A stretch of 64,000 nt of DNA from Alkalihalobacterium elongatum (GCF_019024285.1 NZ_WMKZ01000003.1:62001-126000); one strand, 5' to 3'; shown: positions 26,432 to 35,618, counted from the stretch's first letter. Notes: a model not told the origin generated them from the sequence alone. A program made the numbers and translations.

Positions 26432-28357
26432 ATGACTCAAAAGCTTCCTTTTACCATTTCAAAAACCGAAAATTTTTTTGAGCGCCTCGGAGATTATGTC
26501 GGTGATGTTTTTTATGATATATTACCTGAACACGGCTACGAGTTACGGGATGAACAAATTTATATGGCTTTTCAAATTGAACAAGCATTTAAAAATAAAA
26601 GTGTTAGTTTTGCCGAAGCTGGTGTAGGAACTGGTAAAACCTTCGTTTATTTATTGTATGCAATCTGCTATGCACGTTATATGAGAAAACCAGCGATTAT
26701 TTCCTGTGCCGATGAAACCCTAATTGAACAGCTTGTTAAAAAGGGTGGGGACATTGAGAAACTAGAAAAAGCTCTAGGCCTAAGTATAGATGTTCGTTTA
26801 GCAAAATCTCGTGAGCAATACGTTTGTATGAAAAAGTTAGATCCACTTGCAAACCGTACTGAAGACGAAGATATTCTACGTGTCCACGAGGAGATTCCAG
26901 GATTCGTTTATGACACAAGTTCATCGATGGCTTTATTTGATCGTTACGGTGATCGAAAAGATTATCCTTGGCTATCTAATCCAAAATGGGAACAAATTGG
27001 TTGGGATCCGTTACAGCAATGTTCAACCTGTGAATGGCGTCACCGCTGTGGCCAAACACTTCATCGTAACTATTACAAAGAGTCAACTGACTTAATCATT
27101 TGTTCACATGACTTTTACATGGAGCATGTGTGGACAAAGGAGTCTCGTAAGCGTGAAGGTCAACTTCCACTATTGCCTGAAGCAAGCTGTGTTGTCTTTG
27201 ATGAAGGGCATTTGCTCGAATTTTCCGCACAGAAAGCACTTACATACCGCTTCCATTCAGAAACATTAACGACGGTACTCACTGCTTATATGAATCAAAA
27301 CGTTCGTGAAGAGTCCCTCGTTTTAATTGAAGAAATCCTAGTGTTAAATGATGAATGGTTTGACGTTTTGCGAGATACCGCAAAAGTAATTGAAGGGTCT
27401 AGTCGACTTGATGTCCCTCGCTCAAAGGTGATGCTTGATTTAGCGGCTAAAATGGAACGTTATGTCCAAGAACTGTTAGAACAACTCGTCTTTGACTCTG
27501 AGTTATTTACACTTGAAGGCTATCACGTAAAGATCATTGAAGAATATTTAGAATTTTTCTCTTACGGTTTAACCACTTTATTAAAAGAGGGGGAAGGTAT
27601 TTTTTGGTTGGAAGAAAATGACTTTGAAACGTCGTTTGTCATTATGCCACGTTTGGTAGAAGATATTTTAAAGAAAGAAGTATTTTCCCAGGGAATTCCC
27701 TTTATCTTTTCATCGGCTACATTATCAAAGAACGGTGACTTTTCCTACATTGCAAACAGCTTAGGAATATCAAACTATTCTTCATTTACTGTAGCTTCAC
27801 CTTTTGATTATGAGGCACAAATGAAACTAATTGGACATATCGAAATAAATGAACAAATGAAATGGGAAAAAATTGGGACAGCATTAAAAGATAATGAAGG
27901 CCACTCACTCGTACTGTTTACTTCGGTCGAAGAGATGAATCGTTTCCGCAAGTGGTCCGATCAACAATCATGGAAATTTGATATCGTTTATGAAGGTGAT
28001 CAGGAGATTAGTGTTGCCGTACATGATTTCCAGCAAAGCCCGTCAACAGTGCTGTGCGCATATCATTTATGGGAAGGCCTAGATGTACCAGGAGAGTCTT
28101 TAACACAAGTAATAATATCATCATTACCGTTTCCACCACATGATCCTGTTTTCCAAGCCAAACGGAAACATGTCGCAGACCCAATGAAGGAAATTGATAC
28201 ACCATATATGTTGCTCCGTCTTCGCCAAGGAATAGGACGTTTAATTAGAAGTCAGAACGACCACGGAATTATCCACCTGTGGATGACAAAAGAGCAAAAA
28301 GATTCTTATTTTGAAGAAATCGAAAAAGTACTCCCAATTAAACTTACGTGGGACTAG
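26432..28357 (+). CDS. ypvA: DinG-family ATP-dependent DNA helicase (YpvA-like)
   Basis: This 641-residue superfamily 2 helicase is of the XPD/DinG iron-sulfur type. It has Walker A AGVGTGKTF, a DEAH-type box DEGHLLEF, and a four-cysteine set likely to hold an iron-sulfur cluster (one in YVCMKK, then CSTCEWRHRC). The C-terminal helicase motifs include SSATL and RQGIGRLIR. It probably unwinds DNA during repair or at replication obstacles. The length and overall layout match B. subtilis YpvA. It is a single gene with its own terminator, and the ribosome site ACGGAGAAATAGC is near the ATG. The family call is sure; the symbol is by resemblance. Confidence 0.85.
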   Translation: MTQKLPFTISKTENFFERLGDYVGDVFYDILPEHGYELRDEQIYMAFQIEQAFKNKSVSFAEAGVGTGKTFVYLLYAICYARYMRKPAIISCADETLIEQLVKKGGDIEKLEKALGLSIDVRLAKSREQYVCMKKLDPLANRTEDEDILRVHEEIPGFVYDTSSSMALFDRYGDRKDYPWLSNPKWEQIGWDPLQQCSTCEWRHRCGQTLHRNYYKESTDLIICSHDFYMEHVWTKESRKREGQLPLLPEASCVVFDEGHLLEFSAQKALTYRFHSETLTTVLTAYMNQNVREESLVLIEEILVLNDEWFDVLRDTAKVIEGSSRLDVPRSKVMLDLAAKMERYVQELLEQLVFDSELFTLEGYHVKIIEEYLEFFSYGLTTLLKEGEGIFWLEENDFETSFVIMPRLVEDILKKEVFSQGIPFIFSSATLSKNGDFSYIANSLGISNYSSFTVASPFDYEAQMKLIGHIEINEQMKWEKIGTALKDNEGHSLVLFTSVEEMNRFRKWSDQQSWKFDIVYEGDQEISVAVHDFQQSPSTVLCAYHLWEGLDVPGESLTQVIISSLPFPPHDPVFQAKRKHVADPMKEIDTPYMLLRLRQGIGRLIRSQNDHGIIHLWMTKEQKDSYFEEIEKVLPIKLTWD

Positions 28358-28385
28358 AATTCAACTGTTCTCATTTAAACAACAA

Positions 28386-28436
28386 GAAAAAAGAAGCAAT
28401 TGCACGATAGTAGAATGCAACTGCTTCTTTTTTTTG
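28386..28436 (+). terminator. Intrinsic terminator after ypvA-like gene
   Basis: AAAAAAGAAGCA(ATTGCA) pairs with TGCAACTGCTTCTTTTTTTT, a long stem closing in an 8-T run. Confidence 0.85.
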
Positions 28437-28476
28437 TGTTCTTCTGCAAAATTTCTTTGCTGTAAAACTGATCATA

Positions 28477-28511
28477 AATTTTGCAATGCGCAAAATTATA
28501 CATTGATGTAT
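28477..28511 (+). promoter_or_regulatory. Putative enhancer (RocR-like) dyad upstream of rocF
   Basis: AATTTTGC (28477-28484) and GCAAAATT (28490-28497) form an 8-base inverted repeat with a five-base spacer. A weaker GCAAA/TTTGC dyad lies about 30 bases upstream, and the palindrome ATACATTGATGTAT follows at 28498-28511. The dyad is about 85-100 bases upstream of the sigma-54 type promoter, where an activator of that promoter class would bind. TGCAAAA-type dyads are what I recall for RocR sites in B. subtilis; the link is inference. Confidence 0.5.
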
Positions 28512-28577
28512 ATTATGTATAAACCAAAGTTTATTCTATATTCATAGTTTTATGCATAGTCTAAATATTAAATATAA

Positions 28578-28593
28578 TTGGTATGGTTTTTGC
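28578..28593 (+). promoter_or_regulatory. Sigma-54 (SigL) type promoter of rocF
   Basis: TTGGTATGGTTTTTGC has the -24 GG (28580-28581) and -12 GC (28592-28593) exactly ten bases apart, as required for sigma-54. Arginine catabolic roc genes of B. subtilis use SigL, which fits. The start codon is about 45 bases downstream. Confidence 0.75.
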
Positions 28594-28637
28594 AATATTT
28601 ATTTTATGAGTCAAATGATTTGAGGGGTGAACAATTT

Positions 28638-29546
28638 ATGAACACAACATTTAAAAAAGTATCTATTATCGGAGTACCAATGGATTTAGGACAGAAACGC
28701 CGTGGCGTTGATATGGGTCCGAGCGCATTAAGATATGCAGGATTAATAGAGGAAATTGAAGAGATTGGCTATGAAGTAAGAGATTATGGTGATCTACAAA
28801 TAGACAGGTCTCGTGTGAAAGAAACTGTGCCAGTAAATTTAACGAATTTACATGAAGTCATAAGAGTGAGTGAAGAACTCCAAAGAGAAGTAGAGAAAAT
28901 TCAGGAAGAAGGTAGTTTTCCACTTCTGTTAGGAGGCGACCATAGCATGAGTATCGGTTCAATTGCAGGGTTAAGTAAGCGCTATCAAAACCTCGGTGTC
29001 ATTTGGTATGATGCACACGCTGACTTGAATACAGCGGAAACATCACCGTCTGGAAATATACACGGAATGCCACTAGCAGTGAATTTAGGAATTGGACACC
29101 CATCACTACTAAATATTGGCGGGTATTGTCCCAAAATTAAACCTGAAAATATTGTCATTATCGGTGCTCGTTCGATCGATGAAGGGGAGCGAGTACTTAT
29201 TAAAGAAAAAGGAATAAAAGTATATACAATGCATGAAATCGATCGTCTTGGAATGACAAAAGTGATGGAAGAATCGATTGAATACTTAAGAGAAAGAACG
29301 GACGGGGTACATCTAAGTCTTGATTTAGACGGTATAGATCCTTCAGATGCACCTGGGGTCGGAACACCAGTTATTGGTGGTATATCTTACCGTGAAAGTC
29401 ATCTCGCACTTGAAATGCTAGCAGAATCAAATCTAATTACATCAGCAGAATTTGTTGAGGTTAACCCTATTTTAGATATAAAAAATAAAACGGGTGATGT
29501 TGCGGTTGCATTAATTACTTCCCTTCTGGGCAAAAGACTATTATAA
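28638..29546 (+). CDS. rocF: Arginase
   Basis: Arginase hydrolyses arginine to ornithine and urea, the first step of the arginine catabolic (Roc) pathway. The 302-residue protein has the manganese-binding motifs [18 protein letters not shown] and [19 protein letters not shown] start at the ATG at 28638, which has TGAGGGGTGAAC upstream; an in-frame upstream TTG would overlap the promoter. A sigma-54 type promoter and an upstream dyad precede it, suggesting induction by arginine or ornithine through an enhancer-binding activator. rocD and rocE are not adjacent here; a YjiH membrane protein follows 42 bases later. Confidence 0.94.
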   Translation: MNTTFKKVSIIGVPMDLGQKRRGVDMGPSALRYAGLIEEIEEIGYEVRDYGDLQIDRSRVKETVPVNLTNLHEVIRVSEELQREVEKIQEEGSFPLLLGGDHSMSIGSIAGLSKRYQNLGVIWYDAHADLNTAETSPSGNIHGMPLAVNLGIGHPSLLNIGGYCPKIKPENIVIIGARSIDEGERVLIKEKGIKVYTMHEIDRLGMTKVMEESIEYLRERTDGVHLSLDLDGIDPSDAPGVGTPVIGGISYRESHLALEMLAESNLITSAEFVEVNPILDIKNKTGDVAVALITSLLGKRLL

Positions 29547-29588
29547 TATTAATTCGACTTTATTTTTATACAATGGGAGGGACTAGTA

Positions 29589-30977
29589 TTGACAACTAGT
29601 GACAATGAGATGCAAAACAAAAAAACGACAGCTAAACCCTCATTAACCGGTTACTTGCTCTTTGTAATACCGTCATTAATTGGTATATTTCTTTTTATGA
29701 CGCCATTACAATTTGAAGAAGCAGGCATTACAATTCCAGTTGCATTTTTAGCTAATCAACTTGAAGGAATGTTAATAAATGTACTACCATCACTAGTAAC
29801 ATTGATATTGTTCTTTGTTGCAATTATAACTGGTTGGGTGAGCTTACTTAAGCCAAAAAACATTCTAAAGAACGAAATGATAAAAGCTTTATTCTATGTT
29901 CATCCTGCATGGTTTGTCATTCGTGTAATCGGATTTATTTTAGCGGTAATTACCCTATTCGAAATAGGTCCGCAATGGATTTGGTCAGAAGACACAGGGG
30001 GTTTACTTTTATTTGTCTTAATACCTTTGCTGTTTACGATCTTCCTTTTTGCAGGTCTTTTCTTACCACTTTTATTAAATTTCGGCCTATTAGAGTTTTT
30101 TGGGATTTTATTAAACAAAGTAATGCGGCCCGTCTTTACACTGCCAGGTCGCTCATCCATTGATTGTTTAGCATCATGGATGGGGGATGGGACAATTGGG
30201 GTTCTATTAACAAATAAGCAATACGAAGAAGGCTATTATACGAAGAGGGAAGCAGCAGTAATCGGAACTACATTTTCTGTCGTTTCAATTACGTTTAGTA
30301 TTGTAATCTTAGCTTATATGGAATTAGAGTACTTATTTTTAGAATATTACTTCACAATTGCTCTCGCTGGCTTTATAGCTGCAGTCATTATTCCACGTAT
30401 TCCACCATTATCTCGAAAGCCAGACTCCTATTACGTTCAAAATCAACGGCGTATTGATGATGGTCAATTAAAAGGTAAAAATATTTTTACGCTTGCTATA
30501 CAGAAAGCAGTTGAACGGGCAACATCTAGTTCAAATAGTATTAATGCAAATGTAAAAGGCGGAGTTAAAAATGTTTTAGATATGTGGTTTGGCGTTCTTC
30601 CTGTCGTTATGGCATTTGGGACTATTGCTGTAATTATTGCAGAACATACGATGTTATTTGCGGTATTAGGTGCACCATTTGTTCCTCTTCTCAATTTAAT
30701 GCAAGTTCCTGAAGCTGCTCAAGCAGCCCAAACGATGGTTATTGGTTTCGCTGATATGTTTTTACCAGCTGTTATTGGTAGTGGAATTGAAAGTGATTTT
30801 ACTCGCTTTGTGATTGCTTGTGTATCTGTCACTCAACTCATTTATATGTCTGAAGTTGGTGGACTATTATTGGCTTCGAAACTACCTGTTAAATTTACCG
30901 ACTTAGTCATTATTTTCTTTGAAAGAACTTTGATTACACTGCCTATTATTGTTTTAATAGCACATATCATTTTTTAA
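29589..30977 (+). CDS. YjiH family membrane protein with nucleoside-recognition (Gate) domains
   Basis: This 462-residue integral membrane protein has about eleven hydrophobic segments and Gate-like domains (PVFTLPGRSSIDCLASWMG and the GVLPVVMAFGTIAVI region), as in the YjiH family. These are presumed transporters whose substrates are not established. The TTG start follows TGGGAGGGACTAG. It is 42 bases after arginase with no terminator between, so it is likely in the arginase operon. That suggests a role in moving arginine, ornithine, urea or a related compound (inference). A strong terminator follows. Confidence 0.8.
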   Translation: MTTSDNEMQNKKTTAKPSLTGYLLFVIPSLIGIFLFMTPLQFEEAGITIPVAFLANQLEGMLINVLPSLVTLILFFVAIITGWVSLLKPKNILKNEMIKALFYVHPAWFVIRVIGFILAVITLFEIGPQWIWSEDTGGLLLFVLIPLLFTIFLFAGLFLPLLLNFGLLEFFGILLNKVMRPVFTLPGRSSIDCLASWMGDGTIGVLLTNKQYEEGYYTKREAAVIGTTFSVVSITFSIVILAYMELEYLFLEYYFTIALAGFIAAVIIPRIPPLSRKPDSYYVQNQRRIDDGQLKGKNIFTLAIQKAVERATSSSNSINANVKGGVKNVLDMWFGVLPVVMAFGTIAVIIAEHTMLFAVLGAPFVPLLNLMQVPEAAQAAQTMVIGFADMFLPAVIGSGIESDFTRFVIACVSVTQLIYMSEVGGLLLASKLPVKFTDLVIIFFERTLITLPIIVLIAHIIF

Positions 30978-30999
30978 TAGCTGAAAAAAGAGGAAGCTG

Positions 31000-31036
31000 A
31001 ATTCATCGAAATGATGGTGAGTCAGCTTTTTTCTCT
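31000..31036 (+). terminator. Intrinsic terminator after the YjiH gene
   Basis: AAGCTGA...CATC pairs with GATG...TCAGCTT around GAAAT, followed by a T-run (TTTTTTC). Confidence 0.8.
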
Positions 31037-31130
31037 GAAAGCTATTGGATCGTTAATAAAGCCAAAGTTGGTTCTTCACGCTATAGCGAGAAGCTTAGAA
31101 AGCCTAAAGAACTTAGGGTAAAGAAAGGAA

Positions 31131-31155
31131 AAGGACCCCAGTATTGGAGTCCATT
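31131..31155 (-). terminator. Intrinsic terminator of the cold-shock gene
   Basis: Read on the minus strand, GGACTCCA and TGGGGTCC form a short stem followed by TTTTCC. It lies just after the csp stop codon. Confidence 0.7.
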
Positions 31156-31160
31156 TTTGC

Positions 31161-31358
31161 TTATTTTTGAACATTAGCAGCTTGTGGTCCACGAGCGCCT
31201 TGTTCGATATCAAACGTTACAGTTTGACCTTCTTCTAATGACTTAAATCCATCACCTTGAATAGCTGAAAAGTGAACGAAAACATCATCGCCACCTTCAA
31301 CTTCGATAAATCCAAAGCCTTTTTCTGCATTAAACCATTTTACTTTTCCTTCTGCCAT
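31161..31358 (-). CDS. Cold-shock protein, CspA family
   Basis: This 65-residue single-domain cold-shock protein is a small beta barrel that binds single-stranded RNA and DNA and acts as an RNA chaperone. RNP1 (KGFGFIEV) and RNP2 (VFVHFSAIQ) are intact. The ribosome site CTCTGGAGGCATTTACAC is typical of csp genes. The product is closest in look to the CspB/CspD type of bacilli; I do not choose between them. About 400 bases separate it from the next plus-strand sequence, leaving room for a long structured leader as is common for csp genes. Confidence 0.96.
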   Translation of the reverse strand: MAEGKVKWFNAEKGFGFIEVEGGDDVFVHFSAIQGDGFKSLEEGQTVTFDIEQGARGPQAANVQK

Positions 31359-31758
31359 GTGTAAATGCCTCCAGAGTGGTTATACCACGATAGAATTACT
31401 ATTTTTGTCCAATAAAATTTTTGAAACGGAAGTACTTATATGTAAGTATTTGTTCTTATGTTTTATGGAGCAAAAATAATTGTTTTTATAATAGCAGGTT
31501 CAAGTAGTACAATGCAAGTTTCTTCCAAAGGAAATTTTTTACACTTTTTAAAATGAGAAAAACAAAATTATTATTCGACTTTATTAAAATACATTTCAAA
31601 ATTTTTTTTGCCGTTTTACAGCATATTGTTAATATCCGTTGATGTTCAGCCCAACGGCTGGAATATTCAGTTCAAACGCCTTTCACTCACTAACGATAAA
31701 GGGAATTTTTGTTTATGATAATAAAGTATTTCATTAGAGGCAAAGAAGGTGGTGTCGT
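31359..31758. other. Long AT-rich gap upstream of csp
   Basis: No gene was found. The part next to csp (about 31359-31500 on the minus strand) is where a cold-shock 5' leader and promoter would lie. I see no hairpin or promoter clear enough to place. Confidence 0.35.
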
Positions 31759-32041
31759 ATGGATTATTTGCTTTTAGTAGTTGGATTAGAAGGTCCTGAA
31801 AAAGCAAGAAAGATTGCCCAGCCAATATTATTAAAAAAGTCAGGAAGAAAATTGGCTTGTACGTATAAGAGGGCAAACCATTGCGTGAATGACCTAGGAA
31901 TACCAGAAAACGTATGTTAACCCTTTAGATTTATTAATAAGCGCTGTTCGTGTTAATTTTGGGCTCATTAAAGAAAGTTTTTCTGGAAGGTGTGGTGAAA
32001 TGAACTTTTCATACGATGAGCCAAAATCAATGTATCATTAA
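31759..32041 (+). pseudogene. Unrecognised degraded coding sequence
   Basis: An ORF of 53 codons starts at ATG 31759 (MDYLLLVVGLEGPEKARKIA) after AAGAAGGTGGTGTCGT. It stops at 31920, but coding-like sequence continues in another frame to 32041 (TYVNPLDLLISAVRVNFG, then LIKESFSG and YDEPKSMYH). That second frame has stops upstream of it. The pieces look like one protein broken by frame changes. I do not recognise the family. A real 53-residue protein is the alternative. Confidence 0.35.
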
Positions 32042-32133
32042 ATGCTTTAATACTACAGTCCTATCTGATAATAGATTTGCACCAAACACATAGGGAGATT
32101 TTTGTCGTAAAATAAATTTGTAAAATTCTTATT

Positions 32134-32145
32134 TTTGTATACAAA
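32134..32145. promoter_or_regulatory. Perfect 12-base palindrome upstream of the crotonase gene
   Basis: TTTGTATACAAA lies about 50 bases before the start codon, in the likely promoter. Candidate operator; no regulator is adjacent. Confidence 0.4.
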
Positions 32146-32195
32146 GTTTGTTAGAATGAAATGGTAATAATAAATAAAAATTGGGAGGAATACAT

Positions 32196-32978
32196 ATGGA
32201 GCGAGTAACCTTAACCATTGAAAACCATGTTGGTATTGTAACCTTAAACCGACCTGAAGCTGGAAATGCACTGGATTTACAAATGGCTAAAGAACTAATG
32301 GAAGTAGCAATTAGCTGTTCGGAGAATGAAGAAATTCGCGCTGTAGTTATAACAGGAGCAGGAAATAAGTTTTCAGTTGGTGGCGATTTAAAGAGCTTTG
32401 CCAAAGAAGGAGAAGCTATAGGTTCGCACCTGAAAACAGTTACCGCTTACTTACATCAAGCCATTTCTTATTTCGCCAGAATGAATAAGCCGTTTATTGG
32501 TGCTGTAAATGGTATTGCAGCAGGGGCAGGGATGAGTCTTGCTTGCGCATGTGACCTTGTTTACGCATCGGAAAACTCTAAATTTGTTATGGCTTACAAT
32601 AAAATCGGACTAACACCTGATGGTTCGGGTAGTTACTTTTTACCTCGTATTGTCGGGATGAAACGCGCTTTAGAATTAATGTATACTAACCGTATTTTAA
32701 ATGCTCAGGAAGCGAATGATTGGGGTATTGTTAATGATGTCGTTTCGGAAGTTGAACTAATGAATGTTGTCATTCAATTAGCAGAAAATCTAGCCCAAGG
32801 ACCAATGAATGCTTTTGGAGCAACGAAAAAACTTTTCGCACATTCTTTACAAGAAACGCTTGAATCTCAAATGGCGATTGAATCAACATCACTTTCCGAG
32901 CGAGCAATCAGTCAGGAAGGTCAGGAAGGAATTAGTGCATTTTTGGAAAAACGCGAGGCAGAGTTCATAAAAAAATAA
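32196..32978 (+). CDS. Enoyl-CoA hydratase/isomerase family protein (PaaG-like active site)
   Basis: This 260-residue crotonase-fold enzyme acts on an acyl-CoA. The oxyanion-hole region is present (GNKFSVGGDLKSF, GIAAGAGMSLACACD). The two catalytic glutamates of true enoyl-CoA hydratases are replaced (GAGMS and MAYNKIG), while an aspartate is present in IGLTPDGSGSYFLPR. That pattern is closer to PaaG-type double-bond or epoxide isomerases than to hydratases. The ATG at 32196 has TTGGGAGGAAT upstream, and the in-frame TTG inside that site is rejected. It is a single gene with a terminator. The substrate is not known. Confidence 0.85.
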   Translation: MERVTLTIENHVGIVTLNRPEAGNALDLQMAKELMEVAISCSENEEIRAVVITGAGNKFSVGGDLKSFAKEGEAIGSHLKTVTAYLHQAISYFARMNKPFIGAVNGIAAGAGMSLACACDLVYASENSKFVMAYNKIGLTPDGSGSYFLPRIVGMKRALELMYTNRILNAQEANDWGIVNDVVSEVELMNVVIQLAENLAQGPMNAFGATKKLFAHSLQETLESQMAIESTSLSERAISQEGQEGISAFLEKREAEFIKK

Positions 32979-32997
32979 CAAGGTACCAGTATTTAGA

Positions 32998-33027
32998 AGA
33001 CCCCTTTTAGGAGGGGTCTTGTTTTTG
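32998..33027 (+). terminator. Intrinsic terminator after the crotonase-fold gene
   Basis: AGACCCCTTTTAGGAGGGGTCTTGTTTTTG: a strong GC-rich stem (GACCCC/GGGGTC) with a short loop and a T-run; minor mismatch at the loop. Confidence 0.88.
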
Positions 33028-33416
33028 TTTATTTAGTTCTTTGGCAGGAACTTAGAAACAATGTTTTAAACCCTAAGTTATTGTTTTTTTGATGTATGGG
33101 AGCATACCCGCCCCGCTTATTCGTAGTAATCACAGTGCATTCTTCTAAAAGTTTCCTCGCAAAGTCACGAAACAGATAGATCGAGGCTATTCGTAACCAT
33201 GTTTTCCTAATGACTTTATAAACGGGCATTATCTTAAGAAACTTTCATAAATTATACACCCATCCTCTGATTTTTACACATCTTACTAGTTATAAAAGCA
33301 ATATTTAAAAAGAAGAAATGGGCACACTAGCTATATATATTATGCTTGAGGGCTCAAAGCCTTAAATATGCCATCATTAATCATCAATAATTAATCAACC
33401 TGGATGGAGTGAAATT
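33028..33416. other. Intergenic region upstream of the zinc alcohol dehydrogenase
   Basis: No convincing gene is seen. A dyad GCTTGAG/CTCAAAGC (about 33344-33360) lies 55 bases before the start codon and could be an operator. The rest is AT-rich without recognised sites. Confidence 0.35.
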
Positions 33417-34550
33417 ATGAAAGCTGTAACCTACCAAGGACCAAATAATGTTGTCGTTAAAAACGTGCCAGATGCCACATTAGAGAAAAAAGATGATATT
33501 ATCGTTAGAATTACGTCAACCGCTATTTGTGGATCCGATCTGCATTTATATCAAGGAAATATGCCGTTACCTGATGGATATATTATTGGGCACGAACCGA
33601 TGGGTATCGTAGAAGAAGTTGGACCAGAAGTTACGAAGGTGAAAAAAGGAGATCGTGTCGTTGTACCATTTAATGTTGCGTGTGGTCACTGTATTTACTG
33701 TGAACATGATTTGACGAGTCAATGTGATAATTCTAACCCTCATTATGATTCAGGAGGATATTTTGGGTACACTGAAAAGTTTGGAGATCACCCAGGAGGA
33801 CAAGCCGAATTTTTAAAAGTTCCATTTGGAAACTTTACGCCATTCGTCATTCCAGAATCATGTGAATTAGAGGATGAATCACTTTTATTTTTATCGGATG
33901 TTTTACCTACAGCTTATTGGAGCGTTGATTATAGTGGGGTAAAAAAGGGGGATACCGTCATCGTTCTCGGCTGTGGGCCAGTAGGATTAATGACACAAAA
34001 ATATGCATGGATGAAAGGAGCAAAAAGGGTAATTGCGATTGATTATTTAGATTACCGCTTAAACCATGCAAAAAAAATGAATAATGTTGAAGTTTTTGAT
34101 TTCACAAAGTTTCCTGATATGGGTGAACATCTAAAAGAAATTACACAAGGTGGAGCGGATGTTGTTATCGATTGTGTAGGCATGGACGGTAAAAAGTCGC
34201 CACTTGAATTTATTGAACAAAAGCTGAAACTTCAAGGTGGAACTTTAGGCCCTATTCAAATAGCAACAAAAGCGGTAAGAAAAAATGGAACTGTACATCT
34301 AACAGGTGTATACGGGTCGAATTATAACCTTTTCCCGTTAGGTGCTTTTTTTGCTAGAAATATAACGTTAAAGATGGGACAAGCCCCAGTTATCCCTTAT
34401 ATGCCAATGCTATATGATCAAATTGTTAACGGTGAATATGATCCTAAGGAAATTATTACACATAAAGTTTCTCTAGATGACGCAAGCCAAGCATATAAAA
34501 TATTTAACGACCATGAAGATGACTGTATTAAAGTTGTTTTAAAACCATAA
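33417..34550 (+). CDS. Zinc-dependent alcohol dehydrogenase, formaldehyde-dehydrogenase-like
   Basis: This 377-residue medium-chain dehydrogenase has catalytic zinc residues in AICGSDLHLYQG and GHEPMG, structural zinc cysteines in CGHCIYCEHDLTSQC and the NAD motif GCGPVG. The insertion after the structural zinc loop (GYTEKFGDHPGGQAEF) and the overall layout match the glutathione-independent formaldehyde-dehydrogenase-like subgroup. It is expected to oxidise a small alcohol or aldehyde adduct in the cytoplasm; the true substrate cannot be read. It is a single gene preceded by GGATGGAGTGAAATT and followed by a long hairpin terminator. It is not close to the other alcohol dehydrogenase at 7.7 kb, which has a different subgroup pattern. 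Confidence 0.86.
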   Translation: MKAVTYQGPNNVVVKNVPDATLEKKDDIIVRITSTAICGSDLHLYQGNMPLPDGYIIGHEPMGIVEEVGPEVTKVKKGDRVVVPFNVACGHCIYCEHDLTSQCDNSNPHYDSGGYFGYTEKFGDHPGGQAEFLKVPFGNFTPFVIPESCELEDESLLFLSDVLPTAYWSVDYSGVKKGDTVIVLGCGPVGLMTQKYAWMKGAKRVIAIDYLDYRLNHAKKMNNVEVFDFTKFPDMGEHLKEITQGGADVVIDCVGMDGKKSPLEFIEQKLKLQGGTLGPIQIATKAVRKNGTVHLTGVYGSNYNLFPLGAFFARNITLKMGQAPVIPYMPMLYDQIVNGEYDPKEIITHKVSLDDASQAYKIFNDHEDDCIKVVLKP

Positions 34551-34558
34551 CCATGTAA

Positions 34559-34650
34559 TAAAGAGACTGACCTTAAAGGAGTCTGTAATAGCATGTTGGG
34601 ATTTTTATAACTTGCTGTTTGGGCTCACTAACAAAGGCAGTCTCTTTTTA
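34559..34650 (+). terminator. Long-stem terminator after the alcohol dehydrogenase
   Basis: AAAGAGACTG near 34559 pairs with CAGTCTCTTTTT near 34640, closing a large imperfect loop. The distal arm ends in a T-run. Confidence 0.65.
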
Positions 34651-34783
34651 AATCCTGCTTATTAACATTTGATATCAAAAATACTACAATTTTCGTTAAA
34701 AAGAAGGGTTTTTAACTATAAACATAGAAATTAAACGTTGGTTAAAAAATTAATGGAATAGACGAATTATTAGGGGGCAAACA

Positions 34784-35218
34784 ATGAACAAAGACTATGT
34801 TTTACAACAAGCGGGAAATGCTGCAGAAAAAACGGAACTGGCACCAGAGAAAGCATTTTTATTTCAATTCTTTGACTTTAAATTTTCTTATGATGATGAG
34901 AAGAAGGAATGTACGATCGAATGTCCAGTAAGTGAAACGATGTTTAACCCCTTTGGTACTGTTCATGGAGGGATCTACACATATTTAGCAGATACAGCGA
35001 TTGGGCATTTAAATTTTCGCTTTAAGGAAGATCCATACGTATCACTTGAATTAAAAACAACTCATATGAAAGCAATTACGAGCGGAAAATTAATTGCAAA
35101 AGCTCGTTATTCTAAAGATGGCTACAATGTGGTGTTTACAGAATGTGATATTTTTAATGAAGAAGGGGAACTGGTTAGCACTACTTCAGGAACATTTTAC
35201 AGAGTGAAGAAACGTTAA
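34784..35218 (+). CDS. PaaI-family hotdog thioesterase
   Basis: This 144-residue hotdog-fold protein is expected to hydrolyse an acyl-CoA thioester. The PaaI-type motif FGTVHGGIYTYLADTAIG is clear, and the ending beta strands (TSGTFYRVKKR) match the family. A ribosome site TTAGGGGGCAAAC precedes the ATG. It is a single gene between two terminators. The substrate is unknown; CoA-linked genes at 32 and 53 kb suggest fatty or aromatic acid turnover in the cell. Confidence 0.86.
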   Translation: MNKDYVLQQAGNAAEKTELAPEKAFLFQFFDFKFSYDDEKKECTIECPVSETMFNPFGTVHGGIYTYLADTAIGHLNFRFKEDPYVSLELKTTHMKAITSGKLIAKARYSKDGYNVVFTECDIFNEEGELVSTTSGTFYRVKKR

Positions 35219-35250
35219 GAAGTCAACGGGATAATGTTGACTTCTTAACG
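35216..35250. terminator. Bidirectional intrinsic terminator
   Basis: TTAAGAAGTCAAC pairs perfectly with GTTGACTTCTTAA around GGGATAAT. It overlaps the thioesterase stop codon and faces the convergent minus-strand gene. Confidence 0.85.
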
Positions 35251-35282
35251 TATTTATTATTATCGTATGAATTTAAAAAAAG

Positions 35283-35618
35283 CTATTTGTTTTTCTGAAA
35301 AAGCTTAATAATACCATAACCAATTAATCCAGAAACGATGTAAATAAAAATATAAATGAGAGCTGATGAATTTAGATAGATAATAAGAATGACAATAAAC
35401 GTAATGGTTGAAAAAAGAAGCGACACTACTAACGATCCCTTTCCCAATGCACAAGCGACACCTTGAAGAACAAATAAAATTGGGAATATTAGAAGTAAAG
35501 AAAGGATGAACAGTCCTTTTATATTAGCGGTTACTTCAGAAAATGAAAGTACGGATAACAGGATAATTAAAATAGATGGTAGGAAGGTGACAAAAATAGT
35601 CGTCGGGTTAGCTCTCAT
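35283..35618 (-). CDS. Small four-helix membrane protein, unknown function
   Basis: I do not recognise this 111-residue protein. It has four hydrophobic segments (about 8-27, 32-54, 62-82, 84-104), a short basic C-terminus (KLFQKNK) and no catalytic motif. The ribosome site AAGAGGAGAATGTT precedes its ATG. It stands alone between a convergent thioesterase and a small hydrophilic gene. Confidence 0.65.
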   Translation of the reverse strand: MRANPTTIFVTFLPSILIILLSVLSFSEVTANIKGLFILSLLLIFPILFVLQGVACALGKGSLVVSLLFSTITFIVILIIYLNSSALIYIFIYIVSGLIGYGIIKLFQKNK

